This document shows positions 22,733 to 36,257 of a stretch of DNA of 64,000 bases, one piece after another. The DNA lies in assembly GCA_964023275.1 (NCBI GenBank), contig OZ029915.1, forward strand, positions 20,736,775 to 20,800,774, read 5' to 3'. The DNA is from Norana najaformis. Its lineage: Eukaryota > Annelida > Clitellata > Crassiclitellata > Hormogastridae. Below the pieces are notes generated by a model. That model was not told the origin of the DNA. It saw nothing but the letters and a program-made list of their open reading frames with translations, and searched no databases. The position numbers were made by a program, and so were the translations under genes. Within the stretch, counting starts at the first letter, position 1, and every line of letters starts with the position of its first letter.

Positions 22733-24712
22733 ATTTATTTACTTTATTTATTTATTTATTTTATTAAAAGCGCTTATGGTATAATATGGGCAAGGTCTGT
22801 GTATCTGAATCTGAGGCATGGATGCATATTCACTAGGGGGCCAAGATGGAGTCATGCAAAGCAAGAGTAAAACAGGGTGAGTCATGACAAGTGATTTAAA
22901 TGATGAAACTGAGTTAGCAATTGGGTCTTTCATGGTAGATGATTCCATATATGAGGAGCACTGCAGCTGAAAGCACGTGATCCTACATTTTGTCCTGAGC
23001 CTAGGTCCTAGCAACAAACCAGTGTCAGAAGAATGCAAGAATCTAGGAGGACGATGTGTAGTCAACAATGTGATTCTCAGATATGATGGAAGGCCAGTGT
23101 TCTGAGCCTTATGGTCAAGCAAGCAATTTTAAACTTAATACACCATTCAACAGGAAGTCAGTGAAGTTCATGAAGGTGATGTAATGCATTTGATGAAGAA
23201 GAAGAACACGTAACAACCCTGAAAGAGAGTTCTGAACCCTTTGGAGCTTTTTTAAATTAAAAGAGGATATACTGTATACCACCACAGTTGCATAGTCTAA
23301 TCGAGAACCAACAAGTGCACATGCCACATTTTTAGCCATGTAATTTGTGAGAGAATACCCAGAGTGATGAGAGGCCTTGATGTGGTAGAAATGAGACCTG
23401 CAAATCGAAGATACGTGTGAAATAATCGTGAGCGAGTTGTCAGTGATGACACTGAGAATTTTAATTTTGTCTAATAACTGGATTTTGGTTCCTGCAAGGT
23501 CAGTAAATGAATGTGCAGAGAAAGACTGCCTGCAGTGATGAGTTGTAAAAATAATTGCCTCTGACTTATCAGGGTTGATTGCAAGATCATTAAAGCAGAA
23601 CCAAATCTAAAGGGAGGGCAACAGTGTTCGAGTTCAGTTTTAGATGAGGGATCTGTTGCAGAGAGAGGACATAGAGCTGAATATCATCAACATATTGCTG
23701 GACCATTGTATTATGATGCATGCAATTTGACAAATGGACGAAATAAAGATAGAAAAACAGAGAGGTCTGAGGACAGAACTCTTGAGGCACACCTGAATGA
23801 CAGCCAACAGGATCAGAGTGGGATGAGTTTATTGCCACTCCTTGAGAATGACCATTGAGATAAGAAGATATCCAGAGAATAGCAGAACCAACAATTCCAA
23901 AGGATGTATAGAGTTGAGACAACAAAATACTATGATCTACAGTGTCGAGTGCAGCACTCAAATCAAGAGATATAAGAAGACATGCTTTGCCGGAATCTAT
24001 TGAATGAAATATATTGTTGTGTGCCAAAAAGTCTCAGTTGAATGATATTTACAATAAACCAACTGAAAAGGACTAAAATTCAGAGCCGATGTTATACACT
24101 CCTGAAGATGTACAAGAAATAGGGGTTCAAGCAGTTTAGAGATATTACTCAATTGGAAATTAGCCAATCTTTCTCGATCAGGTTGTTTAGTAGAAGTGTC
24201 ACAAGAGAAGTTTTAAAAGGAGAGGGAAAACTGGCTTTGCAAAAGGAGAGATTAGGTAGGTGAGCGATGAAGGTGGGAAACACATTAGAACAGGGTTTAA
24301 TAAGAGAAGTTGGACCGAAGTCCAGTTAGATGATTTGGATGGAACATATCCAGTGAGTTTAGCAATTTCCTGTGCTGTATCGGGAAATAAGGGACAACTC
24401 ATTGCCAGTATGTTGCACATTAGGAAGCAGGTTTGCCTGTCTAACCCAGACCTACGCTTTGATATTGCAGATTTTAAGTTAGCAATTTTAGCAGCAAAAA
24501 AATCTGAACTACCTAGACAAAGCTTTTTATCATGAAGATTACTGCATAAATTGCAAGAACTGTTCGAAGAGTGAAGAAGTTTCTTTATTATGCTACATCA
24601 GTCTTTAGAAGTTTCAGCAATGTCCCACTGGTTACGGTAGAACTACTGTTGAGAAGTTACAACTACTTTGTTAGACGCCCTGCTTGCTCTTTGGTAGACA
24701 GTTCAGTTCATT
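22733..24712 (-). mobile_element. L2-like LINE with RT domain, (AAAT)n tail
   Basis: On the minus strand, 24420-24200 contains the block that precedes RT motif 1. The frame 24027-23590 holds motif A LDLSAALDTVDHSIL (catalytic Asp codon near 23964), SSYLNGHSQ, HSGVPQ, and the catalytic box QQYVDD (codons 23694-23683), a YVDD variant of the usual YADD. After frameshifts, 23339-23115 gives GSRLDYATVVVYS and KLQRVQNSL, and 23122-22900 gives GLPSYLRI…PPRFLHSSDTGLL. The 3' end is an AAAT-repeat tail at 22733-22770. Several frameshifts inactivate it. Other members of the family lie at 8270, 34850, 36408 and 61560; the last supplies the 5' half of the family and overlaps this copy by about 300 bp near 24400-24712. 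Confidence 0.85.
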
Positions 24713-24719
24713 TATTTGG

Positions 24720-25985
24720 AACATTTGAAGACTAGTTACATGAAACTAAGTTCAGTTGGTGATGCTGCTATAAGCAGGTGAAGTAATATTAACTTATCTA
24801 GTCATCTTCATCATAATTAATGACCAGCTAGAGCTAAGTAAAAAATTAACAGTTTACATACATTTTCCTTTGTTATAGATTACAACTACTTCAATAATCA
24901 CTTTATTTTTGATGGCTTTGAAAAAGTGCTATTAAATTGTCTCTGTTCCCAATTTTATCTGAAAAAAGCTGTTCCAAAGCTAAGGCTCCTGAACTTTTAT
25001 TGTACGAAATCCTTACACATTTGACAGATGCAGTGTTGCAGGTAAAGATCAGGTTAGGAAGAAGTATATTTCTTGGACGAATCAACTTGATTTTGAGAAT
25101 TTTTATAATTTTTTTGGCCTTCTCTTGGTAGTTACAGTAGTGAGTGCATGCAGTGATGTGAGAAGTTACCACAAATGTTTTTGGGTTTAGGTAATGGTTT
25201 TGGTATGAAATGCTTCATCTATTATATTGGTACTTCACTTGTACATTTACAAGATATTTTTGTATTGAAGTTGAAGAAGTTAGTGTATTCTATCAGTGGT
25301 ACAACATTATGTTTATATGATCAATTTGTTCATGAACTATCTTTGCACTGTATACTTGTAATTCAATTATTATCAAAGCTTATAATTCAAGTATGCAGTG
25401 CAGTTACTGTTCCTCTAGTGGTAATAGGCCAGCTTACAACTAAATGAGCAATGTATGCTTGAATTGGTATTATATTACAAATAAACCAGTGATCTTGGTA
25501 CTGGCTCACATCTGGTTTTCGGTTACATTACATGAAGCTGCATGTAATTGCTCTTGTGACTCGTTTGTCCAGCTGTATATCCTATAGATGCATACAGACT
25601 TCGTTTGAAGAGTTCCTGCAGAATGACTCCAGAGATAGTATTTCCTTTGAAAAAGAATGCTATTTTTTAGCTTTATTGCTTGTCTGTTTGGACTAGAGCA
25701 TGAATATTTAGGTGGATGGTATAAGCAGTGTTTGCTAATGATTGTATCGGTTACTCAGGCAGGCATTAATACTTTCTGAGTTTCCTAAAAGTCAGGCATG
25801 CAGTGCTGATGTGCTGGTAGCACAGATGACGATAGAGTAATTGCTGTATTGTTTCGAACAAGTACCCAGGTTGAAGCAACTGATGTTCTTGGTATATATA
25901 CATCCTATTGCAGTCAGTAAATAACTGTACATGTACAGCACCCTTTTTTGGCCTTGGATGTAATATGGTGCTATAAATTGTCTTT
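24720..25985. other. Unassigned AT-rich sequence
   Basis: A minus frame of 89 codons (25172-24903) is basic and unrecognised. No splice chain or RNA gene. Confidence 0.4.
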
Positions 25986-26035
25986 TATTATTATTATTTT
26001 TTACCCAAAGTAGGTATAATCCCTCAGGTGTTGAA

Positions 26036-26076
26036 AGAATTATTATTATTATTATTATCATTATTATTATTATTAG
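26036..26076. repeat. (TTA)n microsatellite
   Basis: Nearly pure ATT triplets; a second short ATT run lies at about 25985-26002. Confidence 0.9.
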
Positions 26077-26079
26077 GGT

Positions 26080-28150
26080 ATATATGCAGTTATGCATAAT
26101 TTTGTATGCATAATTTATGCGTGATACATATTTACAGGTTTTACTCAATACAATACAAGCATAATATTAGTTTAATATTTGTATGAATGTATTGTTGGAA
26201 TTAAGAATATTCCAAATCTTTATAAGAAGATTAATAACTTTCATGTTTCATCTGGTTTCATAATATTTAGTAAATTCTGAGTAAATTAGCAAGTCTTTGG
26301 GTGGCTACTTTTTTCTGTCTTTATTTTTCCTGTTTGTTTCGCTTATTTGTCATATCTGTAGTGCCGTTATCATAATGTCCAGGGTTAAAAAATTTAGCTC
26401 ATTTTGAAGCCAGAATGTAAACAGTTACATAGCATAATCAAAGTGGTTTCAATTTGAATTTTAATATTGACCTGTTTATGAAGTCACAGACTTAAAGACA
26501 ATCAAGGAAAATCTTTTGGAAATAAATGAATATTGATCTAATATGAGTATTGTGCAAAGAACAAAACTGTTTGTAATCATAATCTCCAGATTCCTAAAGC
26601 ACGCAAAAGGCTAAGTCACGGGAAATAGCTTATTTACAGGTGCTCTGTCAAAATCTGTGAAGCAGTTAAGGTCAGGTGTGGTTCCTGGTCAAGATCCATA
26701 GGTCTGACACATTGATAAATAGGCAGGTAAATAGTTACTCGAAGATACTGACAACAGAGCCCATCTCTCTGTAACAAATCTTCAGAACGCTACCGTTGAT
26801 GATAGCATCTGTTTAAAATGAATTTGCTCTAAACAGGAAGACGGCATACTGAGCACAAAGGCCAGGTGTGATATAATCTGAAGAAGTGAGTCCTAGATGT
26901 ATGCATGCAGTTTCATGTATGACTCTTGTGAATCGAAATTCTGTAATGCAGGGATTTCCAGTTTATGGTGTGCCATGGGTTACATCATTTAAAGAGTGTA
27001 AGTTATGTCACCAAATTTTATCAAACTTTTTTTTAAACCAGTTTATGCTACATTTGTTGCCTTACTTGCTGAACTATAAGATTATACTTGGCTATTCCTA
27101 ATAATTTGGAAATGTTTTAAACCTGTTACATAATCTCATAGCAAGTAATGTCATAATCCTTTTGGTGCTTATGGGAGGTTCTGAAAAGGTGCTGAACTTG
27201 ATGCATATGATACACGTATGCTTACATAAATTTACATGTAATACTTGTTTGATATTGCCAAGCAAAAATAAGTCTTGTCCTAGCAATACTGGTAGTATGA
27301 TGGAATTGTATATTGCTAAGTGTGCTGCTATGTTAATGGTTTGGAAACCACTGATTGTCATGTTGTGGAAAATAACTTGCCACAGCTAAGCCTGATAGGG
27401 AAGAAGACTCAAAAAAATAAAAGAAAGATTGTACATTGTTTCATGAGCCTTCAACGATTTACCATATTTTGCTGATATTTTAAGATTTTCAGAATCCATT
27501 TAAATCCATATTCTGTATCTCATGTATTTGATTTTGGCACTTTTGATTTCTGTTTCATTTCAATAAATTTTGTTCTACTCTTTGTTAAGGATAATTGCAG
27601 TTATTTACTTGTAGAGTTTTTTGCTTTTCCATTATCAACATGTCGACATCTGAAATTAAATTAATTTGCCTTTTTGGGTCTTTCCTTCATCTGAATTTTT
27701 GCACAGAGTAATCTCCTCTTCTGTTTCCACTTCATAAACAGCTAGAGGAAAGGATGATTTTTTGGGGCAGATTTTATATTTATTAGCCAAGTTAATCATG
27801 AACGATCATCTGTATTTTCATTTGGTTGACTCGGGTGAATGTTTTCTAGATGTAGTCTTTGAAATGCAATTTCCATCACAAATTGCTGAACGTTTACTAT
27901 GACAGGCGTCTAAGTGTGCCTCTCAAATGCATGATACTTGCCAGCAAATTTCCTGCTGCTGGTCAGTCTGCTGGAGATGATGGTACTGTTGATGCTGCTG
28001 TCAGAGGCTGAGAGTGTAACTGGGCAGATGACAAAGGCAGTTATTCTACTCAGTTGTCTAGATTGAAGCCTTGAGGATTACGATGGCTGTTCTTGCATGA
28101 GGCAAAAGGGATTTGATCCTTGCACAGCTACTGATTTCTTGAGTAGTACC
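26080..28150. other. Unassigned AT-rich sequence
   Basis: Open frames (for example 26886-27101, 27098-27361 minus, 27162-27389) overlap each other without domain signal. Confidence 0.45.
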
Positions 28151-28164
28151 TGTGCTACTGCAGT

Positions 28165-28850
28165 TCACTTTTCCTGAACGTAGGCTCCACCCAAATAAGC
28201 GGCCTACAAGCCATTCAGAATGCTCTTGCTCGTGCTGTCACCAAAACCACCAAACAACATCGCATAACTCCAGTTCTTAAATCACTTCAGTAGCTTAAAA
28301 GACTGAATGAATCATATACGAAGTCTTATCACTTACCTACAACACACTTCGATCTTCCCAACCCTCCTATCTTCGTCAGTTATTTACAGTCCAACCATTC
28401 CGTTCAACCCACTTCTCTTCTGCCCTAACACTTCTCCGAACAGCGTCACCTCATCCTTAAAATTTGGCAATTGCTGCTTAGTCATAGCTGGCCCACCGCT
28501 CTGGAATAAACTCCCCCAGAACTGCAAGAGTTATCTGACCCATCATACAAATTCATCTATGCTCCACCTCTTGCAATTTCTGCATTGGCCTTTCACTCAA
28601 AACTGAAAACATTCCTTTTTTGCAGATCCTATACTGACACTCCTTCTTCCTCTTATCCCTCTTTCCGCTCCAATCCCAAGCATCACCCACCGTAGCTGCC
28701 ATGCTACTTCTCTGCCTGTCTTTGATCTTGTGACCTGGAACAGAACTTTTGCCTAACGAATTTGTTTTGACTGAGCGCCTGTGAATAAGCTGGTCCCCGT
28801 GACATGGCTTTCATTGGTGCTGTAGAAATCTCGGGATTACATTTTCGATG
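28165..28850 (+). mobile_element. GATTAC-tailed L2/CR1-like LINE, RT C-terminus and 3' UTR
   Basis: Plus frames read QAIQNALARAVTKTTKQH, RITPVLKSLQ and, after frameshifts, PPLWNKLPQNCKSY. This is the L2/CR1 C-terminal order. The 3' UTR (about 28619-28850) is shared with 16690-16955 and its last part with 11655 and 45835. All four copies are in plus orientation. Confidence 0.8.
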
Positions 28851-28983
28851 CTACAGAACAATGGCGTTGGCTTGCACTTGGCTAGTACCATTGCAATAAT
28901 ATAACAATGTATAGATGTCTGGTTTTGGATTTTTAAGGAGTGTGTTATTCATGATTTATGGAAATGGTCATTAACACTGCTCT

Positions 28984-29290
28984 GCAGTGCAGTAATGCAT
29001 TTGGTCAGTGATCGTGGTGTGGTTGCGGGTTCAACTCCATGTAACAACCCTGGGCAAGTTGTTTCACACACTTGCCTATGTTACCAAGCAGTATAATTTG
29101 GTGCCTGCATAACCTTGGAAGTAAACTTCAAGTGTTGCGATATGCTCTTTGATGAATCGCCTGCTTTCTCTTATGTCACCCATGGACCTTGGGATTCGTC
29201 TGTTGCCGGCTCAAGGGCTTAAAGAAAAGGAAATGAGTGCCTTCTTTACGTCTCACCTGTGGGATATGGGATACTTTACTTTACTGCTCT
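28984..29290 (+). mobile_element. tRNA-derived SINE (type A)
   Basis: The head carries a B box GGGTTCAACTCC at 29027-29038 and an A-box-like stretch at about 28995-29010. A body follows with ACCAAGCAGTATAATTT near 29086. The tail carries GAGTGCC..TACG then GGGATATGGGATACTTTACTTTACTG. The minus-strand copy at 47064-47366 shares head, body and tail in the same order, which defines a family of roughly 300 bp. Confidence 0.8.
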
Positions 29291-29299
29291 GCCACACAG

Positions 29300-30000
29300 C
29301 TTGTGATTCAAATGGAGCTGCATAAATACAGAGATTCAAGAATAGCTGCATAGTGTATGCACAGAGTAAGACATCACAGCAGCCTTTACTTACTTATTCT
29401 GTTTAGGTTGTTTTACAAGTGTAATGCATTAATGCATCTAGGTGAATTTTGACCCTTTTCTTTGTAAATAGATCAACTGTAAAAGTAATGACTGCTAACA
29501 GCTGACACTCATTTGGCTGGTAAAGGTAGCTCACATTCCAGCCAAACTATGCATTAGTCTTAAAAGCTTACAGTTTGTATAGGACTTTCAGGTGAAGATT
29601 GTGTGGTAATAATAGTATGGTACAGCCAGATATCAGGAGTGGGCTTTTAGTGTGTGGCAATTAGATATTAGTGGCAGCCTGTGAGCTTCACTGACTGTTA
29701 CTGTAGGTTAATGTTTATAATCATTCTGCAGTGGGCCAAATTCCATTTATTACTCTTCATGCCTGACCTGTAGATTTTTATAGCGACTCTGCCTAATGTT
29801 GAAGAGGTGTGAGTTTACTGTTTGTGTTTTGTTCAGATTGATTTTACATAATAGAAGAGTTTAGGTCCCACAGAAAAAGTGCTTTTAGTCTGTTTACAAG
29901 TTTTAACCTGTGAGGGAGGTATGATATAGATGATTCAGACCAAAGAGGTCAACTTGCCCTGTTTTGTGAATTTTTGTTAGGCTTCCTTTTCTCATTGTTT
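29300..30000. other. Unassigned sequence
   Basis: No coding or repeat pattern seen. Confidence 0.4.
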
Positions 30001-30004
30001 TCTC

Positions 30005-30275
30005 AGTTTCTGTCAATGGCCCTAGACACTGGAGCTCTCTTCCAGCAAATGTTCGCTCGGCAAAGTCTGTTTTGGTCTTCATATCTGGAGTAAAAACTCA
30101 CCTCTTCCTGGACTCATTTCCTCCATAGGCTGTTTTTGTGTCTTCTGGATTCCCCTTGGTCTTACCATGGAATTTGGCGTGGACAATGATTTTGCTTAGC
30201 AGCAACCACTGACTGATCCTTGAGCGTTATTGCAGTGGTGCTATAGAAGTTCTTAGGTTAGATTAGATTAGAATA
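30005..30275 (+). mobile_element. L2/CR1-like LINE 3' end with TTAGA-repeat tail
   Basis: Plus reading SVNGPRHWSSLPANVRSAKS followed by VKTHLF is the terminal RT block (GP..WNSLP..VR…FK..LKTHLF). It ends in GCTATAGAAGTTCTTAGG and a TTAGA-repeat tail at about 30256-30272. Confidence 0.8.
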
Positions 30276-30279
30276 TAAG

Positions 30280-32900
30280 TCATGTGAATAATGATAATAA
30301 CAACCATGACAATATTGATAAAACTGCCTCAAATGCGGTACCCACGGCTTGACTACGAATGTAGATGAATGGACTGAATGGTCAGACACACTGAATGCCA
30401 TTTTCACAAAATGAGGGTTCTACTCTTGAGCCACTGGAATCACACCAGTTACAAATCTTGTCAGATACTTGTCACATCAGTTTCACTCTAGAGATGATGC
30501 AGTAGTGACTTACACATAATGAATAAAGTTCTCTGCCATTCATGAACTATTTTGCCAAATTCTGATAATTTGCATTCCTTTAATCAACAGGTTACCTTCT
30601 TTACTGGCAGGTGGTTTAGAAATGACTGGCTCTTTGCCTGTCTTCATTTGCCTAGAGAGGAATAAGGTCAATGGCTGCCTTGTAACTTTGATTTGCCTTG
30701 AAGAAACAAGTTGGCTGCTATATAATTACATCAGAGCTTTAGAAAATTATGTTGGACATACATATAAGGTATTTTGATTGCTCAGCTATGCACCTCTCGT
30801 GTATAGCTCAAAGGTAAAATGTTGTGCAGGTTCAAATTTCTGCAGAAGTTGAATTAAAGACGGTGGTTATATAATGCATTTGATATGCGCTTATTGGTTA
30901 TGTTGATATAAAGCCAGTAATTATTATAAAAGTATTTTATTTGTAGGTGTCTCTTGCTGACATTTTTTGCTGGTCCTTTGGTAATAATTGAACATGACAG
31001 ATAAGGGTCCTGTCAGTAAAGGTTAACAAGGAGAGATGTAGTTCAGTAATATAGATGCAGATGATTGACAGATTCTTACTCTGACACGGCCAATATTGCA
31101 GCCAGGCTTATGTGTTTCATCCATGCAGGTACAGTTGTATGCGTGTATGTATACACATATAAATTGGTGATCACTGTGCAGTTTCCTTTTAGGTTTGACC
31201 AACGGCTAATGCTGCCTATATTACTTTTCCATTAGCCAAAGGCGTTTGCAATGTCTTTGTGTACATGCCTTGATCACGTGCAGGAAAACAGTGCTTCAGA
31301 AAGCAGACGGCTTTGCTCTTTGATGAATCGCCTGCTTTCTCTTATGTCACCCACGGGTTGGAGGGAGATTCGGCCGGTTAAATGCCCAGTGGATCTGGCT
31401 TTCTTAGTCGAAGAATCACCCGTTTAATGAAAAGCCCATTTGCGCTGCATTCAGGCTTCTCGTGTTGTCAGCCTTACTTCATCGGCTGGTGCCCAGCCAT
31501 GATTTCTTGCCGCTGGTTCCTTGCGGCAGTTTCACGTTCACTGGTGTTAGATCATGATTTCTTGTGCACTCTGGTGCTTCCCCATCATTTCTCATCTGCT
31601 GCAGACACCAGGAGATCTTTCTGTCTGTCCAGGCTCACTCTCCCACCCTTTATGTTTCTTACTATTATTTATCTCCTTTTCTTTCTCTGTCTGTGTGTCT
31701 GTCTTTCAGTCTCTCTGTCTTTCTGGATGTTATGCAATATGGCTCAAACTTAATTCCAGCTAAAGTCTGTAAAGTGGTTAAGCCTTTTAAATCTGTTTGC
31801 ATATTTATTGCTTTTAACTACAGAGTATTTTTATCTGAGTGTTGCTAGGTGAATTGGTGTCGTTGAAGGGTTAAATCTAACCTAATCTGTTGCACAATCT
31901 TCATAACACATGTGTGTGCAGTAATTGTCCATTATGTGAATTATTATTGTTAATTAATTGGTTTGCACTTCTGAGATTGGTATAGACTGACTGTGAATGA
32001 CTGTTTATTGTAAAGTTGATGCAACATAAAAGATTAACCACCAGCAGCAGCGTAGAATTTAGCGTCAGTGGTAGGGCTAAATATCAGGTCCATGTACAGT
32101 AAGTCTTATTGATCCTACTTTAAAACATCTTTCCAAATTAACTCATGACTATGAACAACATACGGTAGACCACCACCAACATCAACTCTCTCCCTTAACA
32201 ACCTGCTGTTCTCCTTTTATATCTTCACTCTATAAAGAGAGGCAACAGTCCCTTCAACACACCCTCTACCACACTTTACAACTGATAGGTTCATGGGCAG
32301 GTCCTACCATCAGACACAGATAACCTTCCTTAGCATGTGACCCTGTCAAAAAAATATATTTCAGACCTAACCAGGTCATACATTTGTAAGACCTTTCAAC
32401 ACTACTTTGTGATGTTACCTACTATTAAAAACTTTGGCTCAAAGTCACTTGTGGTGCTCCGGTTTTTGGGCTTATCTTGTCTGTCTGCTGTCTTATCTCT
32501 CTAAATAGTTTAATAGAAATTGTAGGATCATTGAACTTCATCCACATGCTACTGTTGCTTAAAAAGCAGAAAGTGCCTCTATCAGAAGGCTACATTATAC
32601 ACACACAAGTGAATTCTCTTCCATGACTGACTACTGTCAAGTTCAGAGTTCCTGTGCTGTGCTGAATTTGAGGAATGACAATATCGGAATGAAGAGTTTG
32701 CAGCACATGGTTTCCCCCACTGACTGGCAATTGCTGGAGTGTGTAGTGCAGTTGATTATTCCCTTCTTCACTAGATTCGTCTTGCAAGCTGAAGCATTCG
32801 TCAGCAGTTTAATAGTTTAATAGATAGGTTGGATAGCAAATGGCAAGTGCTGTTATAAAATTGCCTTTGGTAAAATAAATTTTGAGATTTATCACCTGCC
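30280..32900. other. Unassigned sequence with partial SINE
   Basis: Apart from the SINE piece at 31313, nothing is recognised. The plus frame 31382-31753 (123 codons) overlaps two other frames and has a low-complexity tail. Confidence 0.4.
31313..31365 (+). mobile_element. Partial SINE type A (middle segment)
   Basis: About 45 bases (GCTCTTTGATGAATCGCC through CTTATGTCACCCA) are almost identical to 29143-29190 of the full SINE copy. Confidence 0.7.
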
Positions 32901-32904
32901 AGTT

Positions 32905-32995
32905 TAATTGCTCATGAGAAGGAAACGAGTGCCTTGTGTACATTCCTCTAGCTTACAGTGGGATATGGGAGACTTGAGTACTTACTGCAAAGATG
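32905..32995 (+). mobile_element. Partial SINE type A (3' segment)
   Basis: Matches the SINE tail: GAAACGAGTGCC, then CAGTGGGATATGGGAGACTT and a TTTACTG-like end. Confidence 0.65.
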
Positions 32996-33157
32996 CCTGT
33001 GTCATATCCTGAGCTGCAAGCCGTTATCCATAAGGGTTGATTTAGCATTAGCCACAAACTAACCAGCAAACATATTTAATTGATGTAATCTTGTGGACCC
33101 TGTGGTTATATTTTCTTTGGTTCTCTGATCTTTAAGTTTAGGCTCTGTTAAGGTTTC

Positions 33158-33220
33158 AGTGTATTGGTGGTGCGCTGAAGTGTATTGGTGGTGCGCTGAA
33201 GTGTATTGGTGGTGCGCTGA
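33158..33220. repeat. 21-bp tandem repeat, 3 perfect units
   Basis: Three identical units of AGTGTATTGGTGGTGCGCTGA. Identity suggests recent expansion. Confidence 0.95.
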
Positions 33221-33224
33221 ATTA

Positions 33225-34845
33225 TGTGATCAGTGATGTAGAGTTCTTGACTCTACACCAATAATAAGTAGAGTGACTAGGCTTGGTCAGTGCCGTGGTT
33301 GACCATCAGCCGGTAGATTATTTTGTGCAGTCATCAGGGAGAAGCCATTAGAGTGTCTAGCTTGATCATTATTGAATGGCTTGAACTGTCAAGGGACCTT
33401 CCTTCGGCAATTGACCGGTTTTCAAGGCATGCAGAGCCGCTAATCCCAGGAAATTAGGATGAACCAATGCACAGACAGGCTAATTCCGGAAATCCTGTCA
33501 TTGTTGATCAGTGACTGGTGGTTTTAGTTCCTGCAGTGAGCTTCTGAAATGATGACAAAGAACTGAATTTGTCACTTAAATTATTACACCATCCCTTATC
33601 TCATCATTAAAATCTTTCACCATTATGTGACAAAACCTTTGTGATGCATCGAGTCTTGTCCCTATTCTAGTTATTCCTTTAATTTCTTCCATGCTTGTGT
33701 AACATGATAAGGCAAGGATCCCTGTCTAAAAGTCCTGGTCTAGTGGCTTTATGGAAGCCACTTTGCTATAGACAATGTTATGACTGACACAGCACTGGAT
33801 ACATATTGTTTTATCCTATCTTTGTATATGTGTGCATTCGTACATGCAAAGTGTAGCATAACTTCACATTTCAGACCCAAAAGAATTGCTTAGTTGCCCC
33901 ATTTTGTGCTTTTAGGGCTATTTAAAATAGAAATCAGTAAATATGTTTTAAATATATTTAGCCAAAATGGAGAGTCCACAGACTAACAAGCCAGAGCCAG
34001 AAGAGAATCTTTAGACTGCTGAAATAGGTTATAAACCTTTCATAAAGAATCCTCTTACAAACCTGATGTACAGAGAAGAAAACTTTGAAAGTGAGGAATC
34101 GTTGCTAGGGCAACTGACAGGGATGGCTTTGGTGCCACGCGCTGATCACTGGAGAGCATCACTGGCAGTCATTTCCATTCGGTTGAGCGATTCATGTGCG
34201 AACTACTCAGCGGTTCCTGCTGCTTAGTTGATCCAGTTGGGATTTGGTGGCCTTTATGCCGAGGTAATGTTGCGTTAAAGTCCACTTTTGGTCATTGCTA
34301 GTCACTGCTGATAGATGACCATTGAGACGAGAGAGATGCTGCTGCTTCTGTGACTGATGCTTGATGCCCTAACATCAAATCATTTAGTGGCTTTTCTGTT
34401 TGGGTGGGTCAGAGCAGCCGGCAATATTTCCTTAGGTCAGAGCAGTGTTATGCTGAGATACATAATAATCGGCTGATTTCTGAATTAATGTTGATATTGG
34501 TGTGGTGAAAGGACCGGCTGTAGTATTGTCACATATTGTTTTATCAAATTGTTATATTTATTATTATTATATTTATTAAGCAACTTGTCTTTTTATTATG
34601 TTTTAAGCTGTTTAATTGAGTGAGTGCTTTGAACTTCTGTTAATACTGTCTGTGTCTGGGCATTAACCTGTTAAACTGGTACTTCTTAAGACTTCTCACA
34701 AGTTATGGCTATCTTACATGTCATAATGTTCTTAAAAGGTTCATCTTAAATGTACAAATTTTTGAAGGATTTTCTGAAGGATTGTTCCAGAAGGATTGTC
34801 TGTTGCATGACAACACTCAACATTCATTCATGAATGCTGGCTTAA
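33225..34845. other. Unassigned sequence
   Basis: 34100-34420 is somewhat GC-richer than its surroundings and includes a donor-like GAGGTAATG, but no exon can be supported. Confidence 0.4.
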
Positions 34846-35994
34846 CAACTTCCCTTATTAAATCCTGTTCAAATGTTTTTTTCTATCCTCATTGCTGACC
34901 TCCTGATTAATCTAATCTCTCTTTTGCAAAGCCCATTTTCCGTTTGCTTTTAAAACTGCTTTTGTGACATCTCTACTAAAAAACCTGATCTTGATAAAGA
35001 CTGTCTGACCGGTTATCGACCTATTTCCAATCTGAATAATATCTACAAAATGCTTGAACACCTATTTCTCTTATATGTTCAGGGGCATATAACATCTTCT
35101 CCAAATGTTAGTCCTTTTCAGTCGGCTTATCATAAGCATCATTCAACTGAGACTGCTCTTATTGGCACACTTAACAATATATTTGTATTCTGACAAAGCA
35201 TATTTTCTTATAATATCTCTTGATTTGAGTGCTGCATTCGACACTGTAGATCAGGGTATTTTGTTGTCTCAACTTTATATATCTTTTGGAATTGCTAGTT
35301 CTCCTCTTCACTGGGTATCTTCTTATCTCAATGATCGTTCTCAACGAATGGCTATAAACTCATCCCACTCTGATCCTGTTGCTTGTCATTCAGGTGTGCC
35401 TCAGGGTTCTGTCCTCAGGCCTGTCCGTTTTTCTATCTTTATTTTGCCCTTTTGTCAAGTTGCACACATGCATAATACATTGATCCAGTAATATGCTGAT
35501 GATACTCAACTCTACATCCTTTCTTTCTCTGCAACAGATCCTTTGCTAAAACTGAACTCAAACACTGTTTGTCCTCTCTCTAGATTTGGTTCTGCTTTAG
35601 TGATCTTGCAATCAATCGAGATACATCAGAAGCAGTTCTTTTCAGAACTCATCAGCGTATACAGACTTTCTCTGCATTCATCTAATGGCCTTGCTGGAAC
35701 CAGAATCCCACTATCAGACTAAATTAAAACTCTCGTTATCACCCTGGATAACTCACTCATTATGACTTTGCGCATATCTTCAAATTGCAACTCTTGTTTC
35801 TGTCACATCATACCTTCTCTGACTAACGACATGGATAAAACAGTAGTATTTGCACTTTTTGGTTCTTGATTAGACTATGCGAATGCAGTGTCATTAGGTA
35901 CATCCTCTTTTATTGTAAAAAAGCTCCAGAGGGTCAGAACTCTCTTTCAGGGTTGTTACATGTTCTTCTTCATCAAATGCCTTAGGTCACCTTC

Positions 35995-35998
<4 letters not shown>

Positions 35999-36062
<64 letters not shown>
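35999..36062. repeat. (AT)n microsatellite
   Basis: Pure alternating AT for about 64 bases. Confidence 0.97.
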
Positions 36063-36064
<2 letters not shown>

Positions 36065-36257
36065 GTTTATTCATCAAAATATTCTGGGTGACATACCGCA
36101 CCAGAATTTACAAGAAATTTATAATATAACAGTAACAAAAGAAACGACAATAAACATAACGATGATAATAATAGGACAGTAATGATTTTATCATTAAGGT
36201 AATATCAATCAAGACATGAGATATTAAACATCGTGTAACAATTACAAGTGTTAATGT
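36063..36257. other. Insertion inside the LINE
   Basis: AT-rich, starts TTCGTTTATTCATCAAAATATTC, unrelated to the flanking LINE and not recognised. With the (AT)n it separates two adjacent parts of the RT C-terminus, so it is either a small transposon or the antisense tail of another LINE. Confidence 0.4.

Noticed and set aside
31382..31848. Three overlapping plus frames up to 123 codons
   Set aside because: Mutually overlapping, Ser/Leu-rich, with a pyrimidine-repeat tail and no domain.
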